Shown here piece after piece: positions 1-6,544 of a stretch of 11,361 nt of DNA. Position numbers and translations under genes: made by a program. Numbering within the stretch: position 1 is the stretch's first letter; the number at the start of each line of letters is the position of its first letter. This DNA is from Verrucomicrobiota bacterium (GTDB taxonomy: Bacteria; Verrucomicrobiota; Verrucomicrobiia; Opitutales; Opitutaceae), in NCBI GenBank assembly GCA_023457715.1, contig JAEWKR010000166.1:1-11361 (forward strand). Reading direction: 5' to 3'. The notes beneath the pieces are model-generated. The model was not told where the DNA came from, did not search any database, and saw only the letters and a program-made list of their open reading frames with translations.

Positions 1-35
<35 letters not shown>

Positions 36-91
36 GATGGGCGGCTACCAGAATGTAGCGAAGAGCGCCAGCGATTCGACGGCTGACACCG

Positions 92-126
92 ATCTCAAAT
101 CTCAAATTTCAGATCTCAAATCCCGG
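92..126. repeat. Degenerate 7-bp tandem array, unit ATCTCAA
   Basis: Five consecutive heptads starting at 92: ATCTCAA twice, a variant ATTTCAG, ATCTCAA again, then a decayed ATCCCGG. All stay in strict 7-bp phase. No inverted partner with the same word is visible nearby, unlike most other arrays in the window. Confidence 0.8.
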
Positions 127-134
127 ACCGAGCC

Positions 135-203
135 TCCGTGTCCTCCTTGTCCACCGTAGGCTCGGCGAAGGTGGATGTGTCGGAGCTCTGTGCTCTCTGT
201 GGC
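135..203. repeat. Two short 9-bp-period arrays
   Basis: Three nonamers run from 135 (TCCGTGTCC, TCCTTGTCC, then ACCGTAGGC) and two more from 186 (CTCTGTGCT, CTCTGTGGC). Both groups have the same orientation. CCGAGCC at 128-134 and GGCTCGG at 159-165 form a perfect 7-bp inverted pair around the first group. The periodicity is visible but short, so this is less certain than the heptad arrays. Confidence 0.55.
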
Positions 204-218
204 TACTTCGGAATCCAG

Positions 219-239
219 GTCCAACGCTCAACACCCAGC
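219..239. repeat. 7-bp array, unit GTCCAAC (inverted partner of 308-375)
   Basis: Three heptads in phase, GTCCAAC, GCTCAAC and ACCCAGC. Read on the other strand the unit is GTTGGAC, exactly the consensus of the array at 308-375. The two arrays therefore form inverted arms, with the GTTCGAT array lying between them. Confidence 0.7.
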
Positions 240-263
240 GCTACCGGCACGTGCGGCTCCGCC

Positions 264-308
264 GTTCGATGTTCAATGTTCGGTGTTCGATGTTCCGCCT
301 TGTTCGCC
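264..308. repeat. 7-bp array, unit GTTCGAT (inverted partner of 1-35)
   Basis: Heptads at 264, 271, 278, 285 and 292 (GTTCGAT, GTTCAAT, GTTCGGT, GTTCGAT, GTTCCGC) are followed, after a 3-bp phase slip, by GTTCGCC at 302. The unit is the exact reverse complement of ATCGAAC, the rotated unit of the array at 1-35. Units differ from each other at one or two positions, with GTTC kept constant. Confidence 0.85.
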
Positions 309-375
309 TTGGACGTTGGGCGTTGGACGTTGGATGTTGGGCGTTGGACGTTGGACTGGATACCGGGCGTTGGCC
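308..375. repeat. 7-bp array, unit GTTGGAC/GTTGGGC
   Basis: Seven heptads run in phase from 308 to 356. GTTGG is constant in all but the first (CTTGGAC), and the last two bases vary (AC, GC or AT). After a decayed stretch one more unit, GTTGGCC, lies at 369-375. Translation in one frame gives a seven-residue repeat (DVGRWTL), which explains the spurious reading frames found here. It is the inverted partner of 219-239. Confidence 0.88.
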
Positions 376-385
376 GTTCAGTTCG

Positions 386-507
386 ATCTGCGCGCGAAGG
401 TCTTTGTGTGCCAAATAAATTTTATTCTTTCCTTTCGGCGGCGGCCGGTCTTGGCTGGCCACGAACTCGTCCTCTGACGTTATCCAAGACCTCAAACAAA
501 AAACATC
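386..507. other. Unique leader upstream of ssb with AT-rich island
   Basis: After the repeat mosaic, no coding region or clear RNA gene is seen before ssb. An AT-rich island at 411-432, in otherwise GC-rich sequence, contains a possible -10 box (TATTCT at 423-428), but no convincing -35 box lies 16-18 bp upstream. It is the most likely place for the ssb promoter in this gap. This is inferred from composition only. Confidence 0.3.
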
Positions 508-987
508 ATGCCCTCGCTCAACAAAGTCATGCTCATGGGAAATCTCACTCGTGATCCCGAACTTCGGGTCACGCCCAAGGGCACTCCGATCTGTCAGTTT
601 TCCCTCGCGATCAACCGGCAGTTCAAAATGGAGTCCGGTGAAAGCCGCGAAGAGGTGATCTATGTCGACATCGAAGCGTGGGGTAAGCAGGGCGAAACCA
701 TTTCCAAGTATTGCACCAAGGGTAAGCCGCTTTACGTCGAAGGCCGTCTGCGCCTCGACCAGTGGGAGGACAAGACGACGAAGGAAAAGCGCAGCCGCAT
801 GAAGGTGGTGCTCGAGCAATTCCAGTTTCTTGGGGATTCGCGGGGAGGTGGCGGCGGCGGTGGGGCTCCGTCAGGTGGCGGCGAATTCGACCAGTCCGCG
901 GCCCCGGAAAAGTATGCTCCGCCGCCCCGGACTGCGGCGCCCAAGCCGGCGCCCGCCGAGAACCTCGACGAGGACGTGCCGTTCTGA
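508..987 (+). CDS. ssb: Single-stranded DNA-binding protein SSB
   Basis: The 159-residue protein coats single-stranded DNA during replication, repair and recombination and recruits partners through its C-terminal tip. Residues 1-110 form the OB-fold, opening MPSLNKVMLMGNLTRDPELR and including YVDIEAWGK (52-60, W58) and W86. Residues about 111-150 are a flexible linker rich in Gly, Pro and Ala, with seven consecutive glycines (113-119). The tip DEDVPF (154-159) matches the conserved acidic, Phe-ending tail of bacterial SSBs. Length is within the family norm. The ATG at 508 begins the OB-fold without extension. No Shine-Dalgarno sequence precedes it; the start lies in an A-rich context shared with rplI (AAAAACATCATG). 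It converges with the minus-strand gene, 12 bp away. The usual operon partners rpsF and rpsR are not adjacent within the window. Confidence 0.97.
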   Translation: MPSLNKVMLMGNLTRDPELRVTPKGTPICQFSLAINRQFKMESGESREEVIYVDIEAWGKQGETISKYCTKGKPLYVEGRLRLDQWEDKTTKEKRSRMKVVLEQFQFLGDSRGGGGGGGAPSGGGEFDQSAAPEKYAPPPRTAAPKPAPAENLDEDVPF

Positions 988-988
988 G

Positions 989-1011
989 GGCCGAGCCGCT
1001 CAGCTCCGGCC
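989..1011. terminator. Possible hairpin between convergent genes
   Basis: GGCCGAGC at 989-996 can pair with GCTCCGGCC at 1003-1011, an 8-bp stem with one bulged C and a 6-nt loop. It overlaps the last codons of the minus-strand gene and starts 2 bp after the ssb stop. There is no T-tract on either side, so an intrinsic terminator is only a guess. Confidence 0.3.
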
Positions 1012-1497
1012 GAAGGGGGGCGCCGACACAGACATCCCGAGGGTGGTGCGCTGCGCCAGGTGCGGCGCAACTTCCTGCGCGACGTCCAGCAGCCGGTTCG
1101 TCGAAAGCCGTAGCCGGAGGCGATTCCGCAGCCAGGTCATGTTGCGAGAGTCGTAGCGGAACTCCTTGATCTCCGCCATCAGCCCCGTCGCGGTGCGGGC
1201 GTCTCCGATGCTCCGCACGAACATCCGGTCGATCGAAAAATAGTGTTTCCGGAATAGCCCGAGGAGCGGTCGGAACATCCGGGCGCGCCAGGGCAGGCAC
1301 CGTAGGAACAGGTCGATCTCGTATCTTTCCGGTACAATCCGGTAGCGGGCGCAATAGGCCTCCCGGAAGGTCTTACCCTCCGGCACCGGCACCCAGTCGG
1401 CCGAATGGAAGACGGCCGGTTCACTCTGAGCGGCGCGGCGGACGAGCCGTGAGCGCGGGGCGGAAGGATTTTCGGATTCTGGAATGGAAATGCGCAC
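1000..1497 (-). CDS. Uncharacterised arginine-rich small protein
   Basis: A 165-residue reading frame of unknown function, the only minus-strand gene in the window. The translation looks protein-like over residues 28-145: alternating charged and aromatic blocks such as FREAYCARYRIVPERYEIDL (44-63), FRKHYFSIDRMF (82-93) and IKEFRYDSRNMTWLRNRLRL (110-129). It is strongly basic, has no signal peptide or membrane segment, and I recognise no catalytic motif. The best upstream start is the GTG at 1497; no Shine-Dalgarno is present. The first 25 residues are low in complexity, so a GTG further in (near residue 36) is possible. A TATTCT box lies 8 bp before the GTG, compatible with a very short or leaderless transcript, but no good -35 accompanies it. 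It sits where rpsR lies in the usual cluster. It could be a lineage-restricted cytosolic protein; a non-coding shadow is less likely. Confidence 0.6.
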   Translation of the reverse strand: MRISIPESENPSAPRSRLVRRAAQSEPAVFHSADWVPVPEGKTFREAYCARYRIVPERYEIDLFLRCLPWRARMFRPLLGLFRKHYFSIDRMFVRSIGDARTATGLMAEIKEFRYDSRNMTWLRNRLRLRLSTNRLLDVAQEVAPHLAQRTTLGMSVSAPPFGRS

Positions 1498-1890
1498 CGG
1501 TGAGGAGAATACCCCAAGAGAAGTTCGGCCGGCGCAACCCCAGATTGAGCGGTTTTGCGTTCAATATCGCGTATTTCGGCGTGCTTATACGTAGGGGGTG
1601 CGCGCCGCCCGAACCGGCGTGAAAATGCCTGCCGCGAGAGAACGCGGCGGGGCGGCGCAACCCGGGATTGACACGGGGCCCGGTTTGGCCCGAATTCGTC
1701 GCCTCTTTGCCAGGTCAATTGGCCTGACGAAGTCCGTTCTCTGCAGTTCAAAACCGTCGTTCGTGGGCGGTTGATTGGAGCGGTGCCGTGAGGTGCCGTC
1801 GGCGGCGAGGGCCGTCGTGACACCCAGATCCTGTCGTTGCTTCCCTCCGGCGACGAAAACCGCGCTCCGGCGCAATTCCCGAAAAACATC
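1498..1890. other. Divergent intergenic region upstream of rplI
   Basis: No gene or tRNA-like fold was seen in these 393 bp. This is the only large gap in the window without a short-period array. It contains a 20-bp imperfect direct repeat, 1531-1550 and 1654-1673, identical at 16 positions and sharing GGCGCAACCC. The second copy ends in a perfect TTGACA. A TACGTA palindrome lies at 1588-1593, with TATA-like words on both strands. The region must hold promoters for both flanking genes. Confidence 0.5.
1668..1696 (+). promoter_or_regulatory. Candidate sigma-70 promoter for rplI
   Basis: A perfect -35 hexamer TTGACA lies at 1668-1673. The best-spaced -10 positions (1691-1697) read CGAATTC, a poor match to TATAAT. 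If it is used, the rplI transcript would have a leader of roughly 190 nt. The -35 box is seen; use as a promoter is inferred. Confidence 0.35.
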
Positions 1891-2430
1891 ATGGCTACTA
1901 CTGAAGTTCTCCTCGTCCAACCCGTCGAAGGTCTCGGCGGCGAAGGCGATCAAGTCAAAGTCCGCGCCGGCTACGCCCGCAATTTTCTCCTCCCGCGCAA
2001 GATCGCGGTCTCGCTGAACGCTTCCAACAAGAAGCACGTCGAGGCGCTCAAGAAGCGTCGCGCCGAGCGTGAACAGACCGAGCTGAGCGGGGCCCAGGAA
2101 CTCGCGAAGAAGCTGGAGAAGACCAGCCTGGCTTTTGCCGTGAAAACGGGCGAGGGCGGCAAGATGTTCGGCGCGATCACGGCGAACGACATCCACGACA
2201 AGCTCGTGGCCGCCGGCGTCGAGCTGGACAAGAAGAAGATCCACCTCTTCAACCCCGTGAAGACCCTCGGCAAGCACGAGGTGAAGATCAAGCTGCACCC
2301 GGACGTCAGCGTGGACCTTCCCTTCGACGTGGTGTCGGAGAACCCGATCGAACCGGTCGCAACCGAGCAGGCTCCCGCGGAGCGCACGGAAAAGGGCGCC
2401 CGCCCGGACCGCCGCACCCGCAAGGAATAA
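1891..2430 (+). CDS. rplI: 50S ribosomal protein L9
   Basis: L9 binds 23S rRNA in the large ribosomal subunit and reaches out from the stalk base. The N-terminal rRNA-binding domain carries the family signature: GLGGEGDQVKVRAGYARNFL at 14-33, continuing through LPRKIAV. A long connecting helix rich in Lys, Glu and Ala follows (about 44-78), then the C-terminal domain (about 80-149, including TANDI and HEVKIKLHPDV). At 179 residues it is about 30 longer than typical L9; the extra tail (150-179) is acidic then strongly basic and low in complexity. The ATG at 1891 is chosen over an upstream in-frame start at 1837 because MATTEVLLVQ matches the normal L9 beginning. No Shine-Dalgarno; the start context AAAAACATCATG is the same as at ssb. 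Transcription probably ends at the tandem hairpins downstream. Confidence 0.97.
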   Translation: MATTEVLLVQPVEGLGGEGDQVKVRAGYARNFLLPRKIAVSLNASNKKHVEALKKRRAEREQTELSGAQELAKKLEKTSLAFAVKTGEGGKMFGAITANDIHDKLVAAGVELDKKKIHLFNPVKTLGKHEVKIKLHPDVSVDLPFDVVSENPIEPVATEQAPAERTEKGARPDRRTRKE

Positions 2431-2432
2431 CG

Positions 2433-2471
2433 GCCCGCCCCGCCCGGCAGGCGGGCGAGGGTTTTGTTTTT
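2433..2471 (+). terminator. Upstream hairpin of tandem rplI terminator
   Basis: GCCCGCC (2433-2439) can pair with GGCGGGC (2450-2456) around a 10-nt loop. GAGGG and then a T-rich run (2462-2471) follow. The T-run starts 5 bp after the stem, so this is weaker than the next hairpin. Confidence 0.45.
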
Positions 2472-2472
2472 G

Positions 2473-2507
2473 AGCGCACGCCTTTTGCCGGCGTGCGCTT
2501 CTTTTTT
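2473..2507 (+). terminator. Rho-independent terminator of rplI
   Basis: A perfect 10-bp stem, AGCGCACGCC (2473-2482) with GGCGTGCGCT (2490-2499), closes a 7-nt loop and runs into TCTTTTTT. This is a textbook intrinsic terminator. It separates rplI from dnaB and shows that in-frame codons upstream of 2755 do not belong to dnaB. Confidence 0.9.
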
Positions 2508-2523
2508 GGGTGTTCCGGGCGGG

Positions 2524-2624
2524 CAAACTGCAAATCCCAAAGGTCCAAATCCCCGCAGGCGCGCGTGCTTTGGAGTTTGGAGTGGGATGCTTTTGTTTGG
2601 GATTTGGGCTTTTGTAATTTGGGA
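2524..2624. repeat. Mirrored 7-bp-period element in the dnaB leader
   Basis: The left arm (2524-2551) has four heptads of the type CAAATCC. The right arm (2569-2624) has eight heptads of the inverse type, TTTGGAG, TTGGGAT and TTTGGGA. The decamer AAATCCCAAA (2532-2541) has perfect inverted copies TTTGGGATTT at 2596-2605 and 2618-2627. The core between the arms is a GC-rich stretch of about 17 bp. The element starts 17 bp after the rplI terminator, so it lies in the dnaB leader or promoter region. From 2628 to the dnaB start I see no other feature, only a pyrimidine-rich stretch around 2702-2749. Confidence 0.8.
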
Positions 2625-2754
2625 TTTCGCCGGCATTCCGCCTCGGTCGACCGCCCGGCGTGGGGGCGTGAACAACCTGCGAGTTTCTTTCGTACAAGAA
2701 CCCGTTGCTTTCTCCCATCGGAGTCTCTCCCATCCACCCCCTCCTTTCCGATCG

Positions 2755-4149
2755 ATGGTTCAAGACACAATCAGCCAGACCCCGCGCGGGGCCGCGTCCA
2801 GTGCGACGCCCAGTTTCGGTCGATCCCTGCCGCACAGTCTCGAGGCTGAGGAGTACCTGCTGTCGTGCTGTTTGTTGGACGGCCCGGACGTGGTTTCGCG
2901 GTGCCTGGAAGCGCGGATCCGCCCGGAGTCGTTCTATGACCCAAAGCATGGCGTGGTGTTTGAGAAGCTGCTGGAGCTTTACAACAAGCAGCAGCCCATC
3001 GACGTCTCGGTCGTGGCTGAGGAGCTGAAGACTTCCCGGCAGCTCGACGCCATCGGCGGGTACGCGTTCCTCGCGCAGGTCAGCAGCCGGATTCCAACCA
3101 CGGCCCAGGCGGGCTATTTCATCGAAAAGGTCCGCGAGCAGGCCCTGCTGCGCGAAATCATCAAGTCGGCCACAGGGGCGGTCGAGGACTGCTATGGCTT
3201 TTCGGGCGGGATCGACGAGTTCGTCGACCAGATTGAGACCAAGATCTTTGCCGTCACCCAGAACCGGGTGAGTGAAAGCGCCAAGCAGATGCGCGAACCG
3301 ACGCGCGAGGCGATGAACGTCATCACCAAGATGATGATGAAGAAGGGCGAACTCACGGGAGTCTCGTCCGGTTTCAAGGATCTCGATGCGTTGCTGTGGG
3401 GCTTTCAGAAGCAGGAAATGCTCATTCTGGCGGCCCGCCCCTCCATGGGTAAGACGTCGCTGGCCTTGAATTTCGCCGAGGCCGCCGCCATGCCGGCGAA
3501 AGGACCCCCGGTCGGCGTGCTGATCTTCTCGCTGGAAATGGGCGCCTCCCAGCTGGCGCTGCGCATGCTCTGCTCGCGGGCCAAGGTGAACATGAAGCTG
3601 CTCCGCGACGGGTTGCTCTCCAAGAACGGCGATGAGCAGAACCGGCTTCTTCAGGCCGCCGACGAGTTTTCCAAGGCGCCGATCTTCATCGACGACTCGA
3701 GCGCGCTGTCCATCATGCAGCTCCGGGCCAAAGCGCGCCGCATCCATGGTCGCCACCCCCTGGGGTTCATTATGGTCGACTATTTGCAACTGCTCAGCCC
3801 CACGGACCCACGCGTGCCCCGTGAGCAGCAGGTCGCCGAGGCGTCCCGCGGATTGAAGCAACTTGCGAAGGAACTCGATGTCCCGGTGCTTGTATTATCC
3901 CAGCTCAATCGCTCGTCCGAAAAGGAGACCCGCACGCCCCGACTCTCGGACTTGCGTGAATCCGGCTCCATCGAGCAAGATGCTGACGTAGTCATGATGC
4001 TGGCCCGCCCCCGAGACGCCGACGAGAAGTTCCAGGTCGCCGCCGACTCAGCCGAGTTAATCGTTGCCAAGCAACGAAACGGCCCGGTAGGAGAACTGAA
4101 ACTCACTTTCCTCCGAGACATTACCCGCTTTGAAAACTACCATCCGTAA
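2755..4149 (+). CDS. dnaB: Replicative DNA helicase DnaB
   Basis: A 464-residue hexameric, ATP-driven helicase that unwinds DNA ahead of the replisome and interacts with primase. The N-terminal helical domain spans about 27-125 (PHSLEAEEYLLSCCLLDG onward), followed by a linker helix (about 175-195) and the RecA-like motor (about 200-464). Walker A is ARPSMGKTS (227-235, K233). Walker B is IMVDYLQLL (339-347, D342). LSQLNRSSE and LRESGSIEQDAD (400-411, R401) match later DnaB motifs. Length matches the family. The ATG at 2755 is preferred: in-frame codons further upstream run through the rplI terminator and a repeat array. No Shine-Dalgarno is present; the leader contains CCTCCTTT, which resembles the 16S tail rather than its complement. 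The 3' end overlaps bamA by 20 bp. No intein or frameshift was seen. Confidence 0.97.
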   Translation: MVQDTISQTPRGAASSATPSFGRSLPHSLEAEEYLLSCCLLDGPDVVSRCLEARIRPESFYDPKHGVVFEKLLELYNKQQPIDVSVVAEELKTSRQLDAIGGYAFLAQVSSRIPTTAQAGYFIEKVREQALLREIIKSATGAVEDCYGFSGGIDEFVDQIETKIFAVTQNRVSESAKQMREPTREAMNVITKMMMKKGELTGVSSGFKDLDALLWGFQKQEMLILAARPSMGKTSLALNFAEAAAMPAKGPPVGVLIFSLEMGASQLALRMLCSRAKVNMKLLRDGLLSKNGDEQNRLLQAADEFSKAPIFIDDSSALSIMQLRAKARRIHGRHPLGFIMVDYLQLLSPTDPRVPREQQVAEASRGLKQLAKELDVPVLVLSQLNRSSEKETRTPRLSDLRESGSIEQDADVVMMLARPRDADEKFQVAADSAELIVAKQRNGPVGELKLTFLRDITRFENYHP

Positions 4150-6505
4150 CCCTGTTTCCAGGGTCGCTTTCGTCTTTCTTGTCTTAGGGCTGCTGGTAGC
4201 GGGGGGAATTCCGGTTCGCGCCCAAGACACCCAGGGCGCGCCGGCGGATGCCATCGGGTCGACCTTTCGCGTAGGCAAGATCAGCATCCGTTTCGTCGGC
4301 ACCGCCAACGTCAACGAGCAAGTCATTCGCGCCAACATGCAGGTGCGCGAGGGCGGCGAATTCGACGACATGATGCTGGATCGGGACATCCGGTCGCTGT
4401 ACCGCACCGGTCTGTTCGAATTCATCAATGTCGCGCGCGACCAGGTGGACAACCGCACGTTCAACCTCGTGATCGAGGTGACGCCGAAATTCCGCGTGCT
4501 GGGCGTGAAATTCGAGGGCAACCGGCGCGTGAAGAGTTCGCGCCTCGAGCGTGAGATCAAGACCCGCGCCAACCAGGCCCTGGACGAGCGCCAGATCAAG
4601 GAAGACTCCGAAAAACTGCGCGAGTACTACCAGAAATCCGGCTACAACCAGGTTTCCATCACCTACACGATCGATCGGGACCGGGTCGGCGGCTTCGGCA
4701 CCGTCACGTTCCGCGTCCGTGAGGGTGAACGGGTGAAGATCGCCGAGGTGCGGTTCACCGGCAACGGGCACGTCAAGGCGCGCAAGCTGCGCAAGGAGAT
4801 GGAGACGAAGAAGTGGTGGATGTTCTCCTGGCTCACCGGCTCCGGCCGCTTCAAGGACGATCAATTCGAAGACGACCTCGACAAGCTGCGCGATTACTAC
4901 CGCGAACTCGGCTATCTCGACGTGGAAATCCCGCCGGAACGGGTGGAATTCAACTATCCGAAGCCGGACCGCCTCGTCCTCGTGATTCCGATCGAGGAAG
5001 GTCGCCAGTACCGCGTCGGTGACATCGCCTTCTCGGGCAACCGGCTGTTCGACTCCCGCCTGCTGGGCCGGGTCGTGCGCCAGAAAAAGGGCGCGGTTTT
5101 CGCGCCGAGTCTCCTCGACAAGGATACCGAGCGGCTGACCGACTTTTACGGCAAGGACGGCTATCTCGACACCCGGGTTCAGCTGCGCCGCAAGCCCAAC
5201 ATCGAGACCGGCGCGATCGACATCGATTACGCGATCCAGGAGAGCGAGAAGTTCAACGTCGAATCCATCATCATCGAGGGTAACGACAAGACGAAGAGCA
5301 TCGTGGTCCTCCGGGAACTGGTGCTCGGGCCCGGCGACGTCTTCAGCACCGTGCTGATGAAGATCAGCCAGCTGCGTCTCGAAAACACCCGTTTCTTCGA
5401 CGACGTGAACATCACGCCGCAGGAGACCAACATCCCTGGCCGCCGGAATATGCGCGTGGCGGTCAAGGAAGGCCGCACCGGCAATCTGACCTTCGGCGCC
5501 GGCTTCAGCTCCCTGGAGCGCGCGACGCTGTTCGCCGAAATCTCCCAGTCGAATTTCGACCTTTTCAACCGCCACTCTTTCTTCCAGGGCGCGGGCCAGA
5601 AGTTCCGGCTCCGCCTGCAGATCGGTTCGCTCTCCAGCGAAATGATCATGTCCTTCGACGAGCCGTGGTTCCTGCAGAAGCAGCTGGGCGTCGGCTTCAG
5701 TGTCTTCCGCGTCACCTCGGAGTACAACAGCCAGTACTACACCCAGATCGAGACCGGCTTCGAGGTGCATGCGCGCAAGCATCTGTTTGAGCTTTGGAAC
5801 GGCCAGCTCGGCTACACGTACCAGATCGTCGGCATCAACGATGTCGCCCCCAATGCCTCGCCCGTCATCCGGGCGCTCGCGGGCGACAATGCCTTGTCGA
5901 AGATCGGGCTGACCCTGGAACGCGATACCCGCGACAAGATCATCAACACCACCAGCGGCAACCGCATCGAGCTGAACTTCGCGGTGGCGGGCGGGCCGCT
6001 CGGGGGCAGCAAGCTGAATAATTTCTACAGCATGGAGTTTCGCGGGTCGCAGTTTTTCCCGATGTTCGAAACCCAGAACCAGGTGCTGGCCCTGCTCGCC
6101 CGTGGCGGCGTGATCGAGAATTACGGCGACTCCACCGACGTGGCGTATTACAACAAGTGGTACCTGGGCGGTCCCGAAACCCTCCGCGGCTTCGAATTCC
6201 GGGACGTCGCCCCCCGCGACGCCTTTGGTGAGCCGATTGGCGGCAAGACCTACGGGTTCATCAGCGCGGAATACTCGGCTGATATCGTCGCCCCGATCCG
6301 GTTCGCCATCTTTTACGACGCCGGCTTCGTCAACGCCAGCGCCTACGACTTCAACCCGGCGGGCTATAACGACAACTTCGGTATCGGCCTCCGTCTCTTC
6401 GTTGCCGGCGCCCCCCTGCGGCTCGATTTCGGCATCCCGATCACCAGCGACAAGTTCAACAAGAAGGGTAACCAGTTTAATTTTTCCTTTGGCACCCGGT
6501 TTTAA
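4130..6505 (+). CDS. bamA: Outer membrane protein assembly factor BamA (Omp85)
   Basis: BamA is the core of the BAM complex, which folds and inserts beta-barrel proteins into the outer membrane. The 791 residues match the family in length. Residues 1-31 are a signal peptide: basic start MKTTIRNP, hydrophobic core, probable cleavage after VRA. Five POTRA domains follow at about 46-119, 121-200, 201-292, 293-373 and 374-449. The 16-strand barrel spans about 450-791. The loop-6 motif LRGFEF (685-690) is the Omp85 hallmark, and the protein ends in an aromatic-rich beta-signal with terminal Phe (FNFSFGTRF). The start is a TTG inside dnaB; it gives a complete signal peptide, and no ATG lies early enough to replace it. 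No Shine-Dalgarno, so translation may depend on ribosomes finishing dnaB (inference). ompH follows after 39 bp with no terminator between. Confidence 0.97.
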   Translation: MKTTIRNPVSRVAFVFLVLGLLVAGGIPVRAQDTQGAPADAIGSTFRVGKISIRFVGTANVNEQVIRANMQVREGGEFDDMMLDRDIRSLYRTGLFEFINVARDQVDNRTFNLVIEVTPKFRVLGVKFEGNRRVKSSRLEREIKTRANQALDERQIKEDSEKLREYYQKSGYNQVSITYTIDRDRVGGFGTVTFRVREGERVKIAEVRFTGNGHVKARKLRKEMETKKWWMFSWLTGSGRFKDDQFEDDLDKLRDYYRELGYLDVEIPPERVEFNYPKPDRLVLVIPIEEGRQYRVGDIAFSGNRLFDSRLLGRVVRQKKGAVFAPSLLDKDTERLTDFYGKDGYLDTRVQLRRKPNIETGAIDIDYAIQESEKFNVESIIIEGNDKTKSIVVLRELVLGPGDVFSTVLMKISQLRLENTRFFDDVNITPQETNIPGRRNMRVAVKEGRTGNLTFGAGFSSLERATLFAEISQSNFDLFNRHSFFQGAGQKFRLRLQIGSLSSEMIMSFDEPWFLQKQLGVGFSVFRVTSEYNSQYYTQIETGFEVHARKHLFELWNGQLGYTYQIVGINDVAPNASPVIRALAGDNALSKIGLTLERDTRDKIINTTSGNRIELNFAVAGGPLGGSKLNNFYSMEFRGSQFFPMFETQNQVLALLARGGVIENYGDSTDVAYYNKWYLGGPETLRGFEFRDVAPRDAFGEPIGGKTYGFISAEYSADIVAPIRFAIFYDAGFVNASAYDFNPAGYNDNFGIGLRLFVAGAPLRLDFGIPITSDKFNKKGNQFNFSFGTRF

Positions 6506-6544
6506 TTCTGCTCTGCTCCCCGACTCTTTTTTACCACGAATCAC

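Noticed and set aside
138..554. Open reading frame of 138 codons upstream of and overlapping ssb
   Set aside because: It runs through 7-bp arrays, giving an artificial seven-residue repeat, and overlaps the start of ssb out of frame.
241..819. Minus-strand open frame of 192 codons over the repeat region and ssb
   Set aside because: Its C-terminal part is translated heptad repeat and the rest is antisense to ssb; no independent protein signature.
2464..2754. In-frame N-terminal extension of DnaB
   Set aside because: It would be translated through a strong terminator and a repeat array; the DnaB N-terminal domain is complete from the ATG at 2755.
1585..3861. Minus-strand open frame of 758 codons across rplI and dnaB
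   Set aside because: It is antisense to two well-supported genes and crosses a terminator and a repeat element; long antisense frames are common in GC-rich codon usage.
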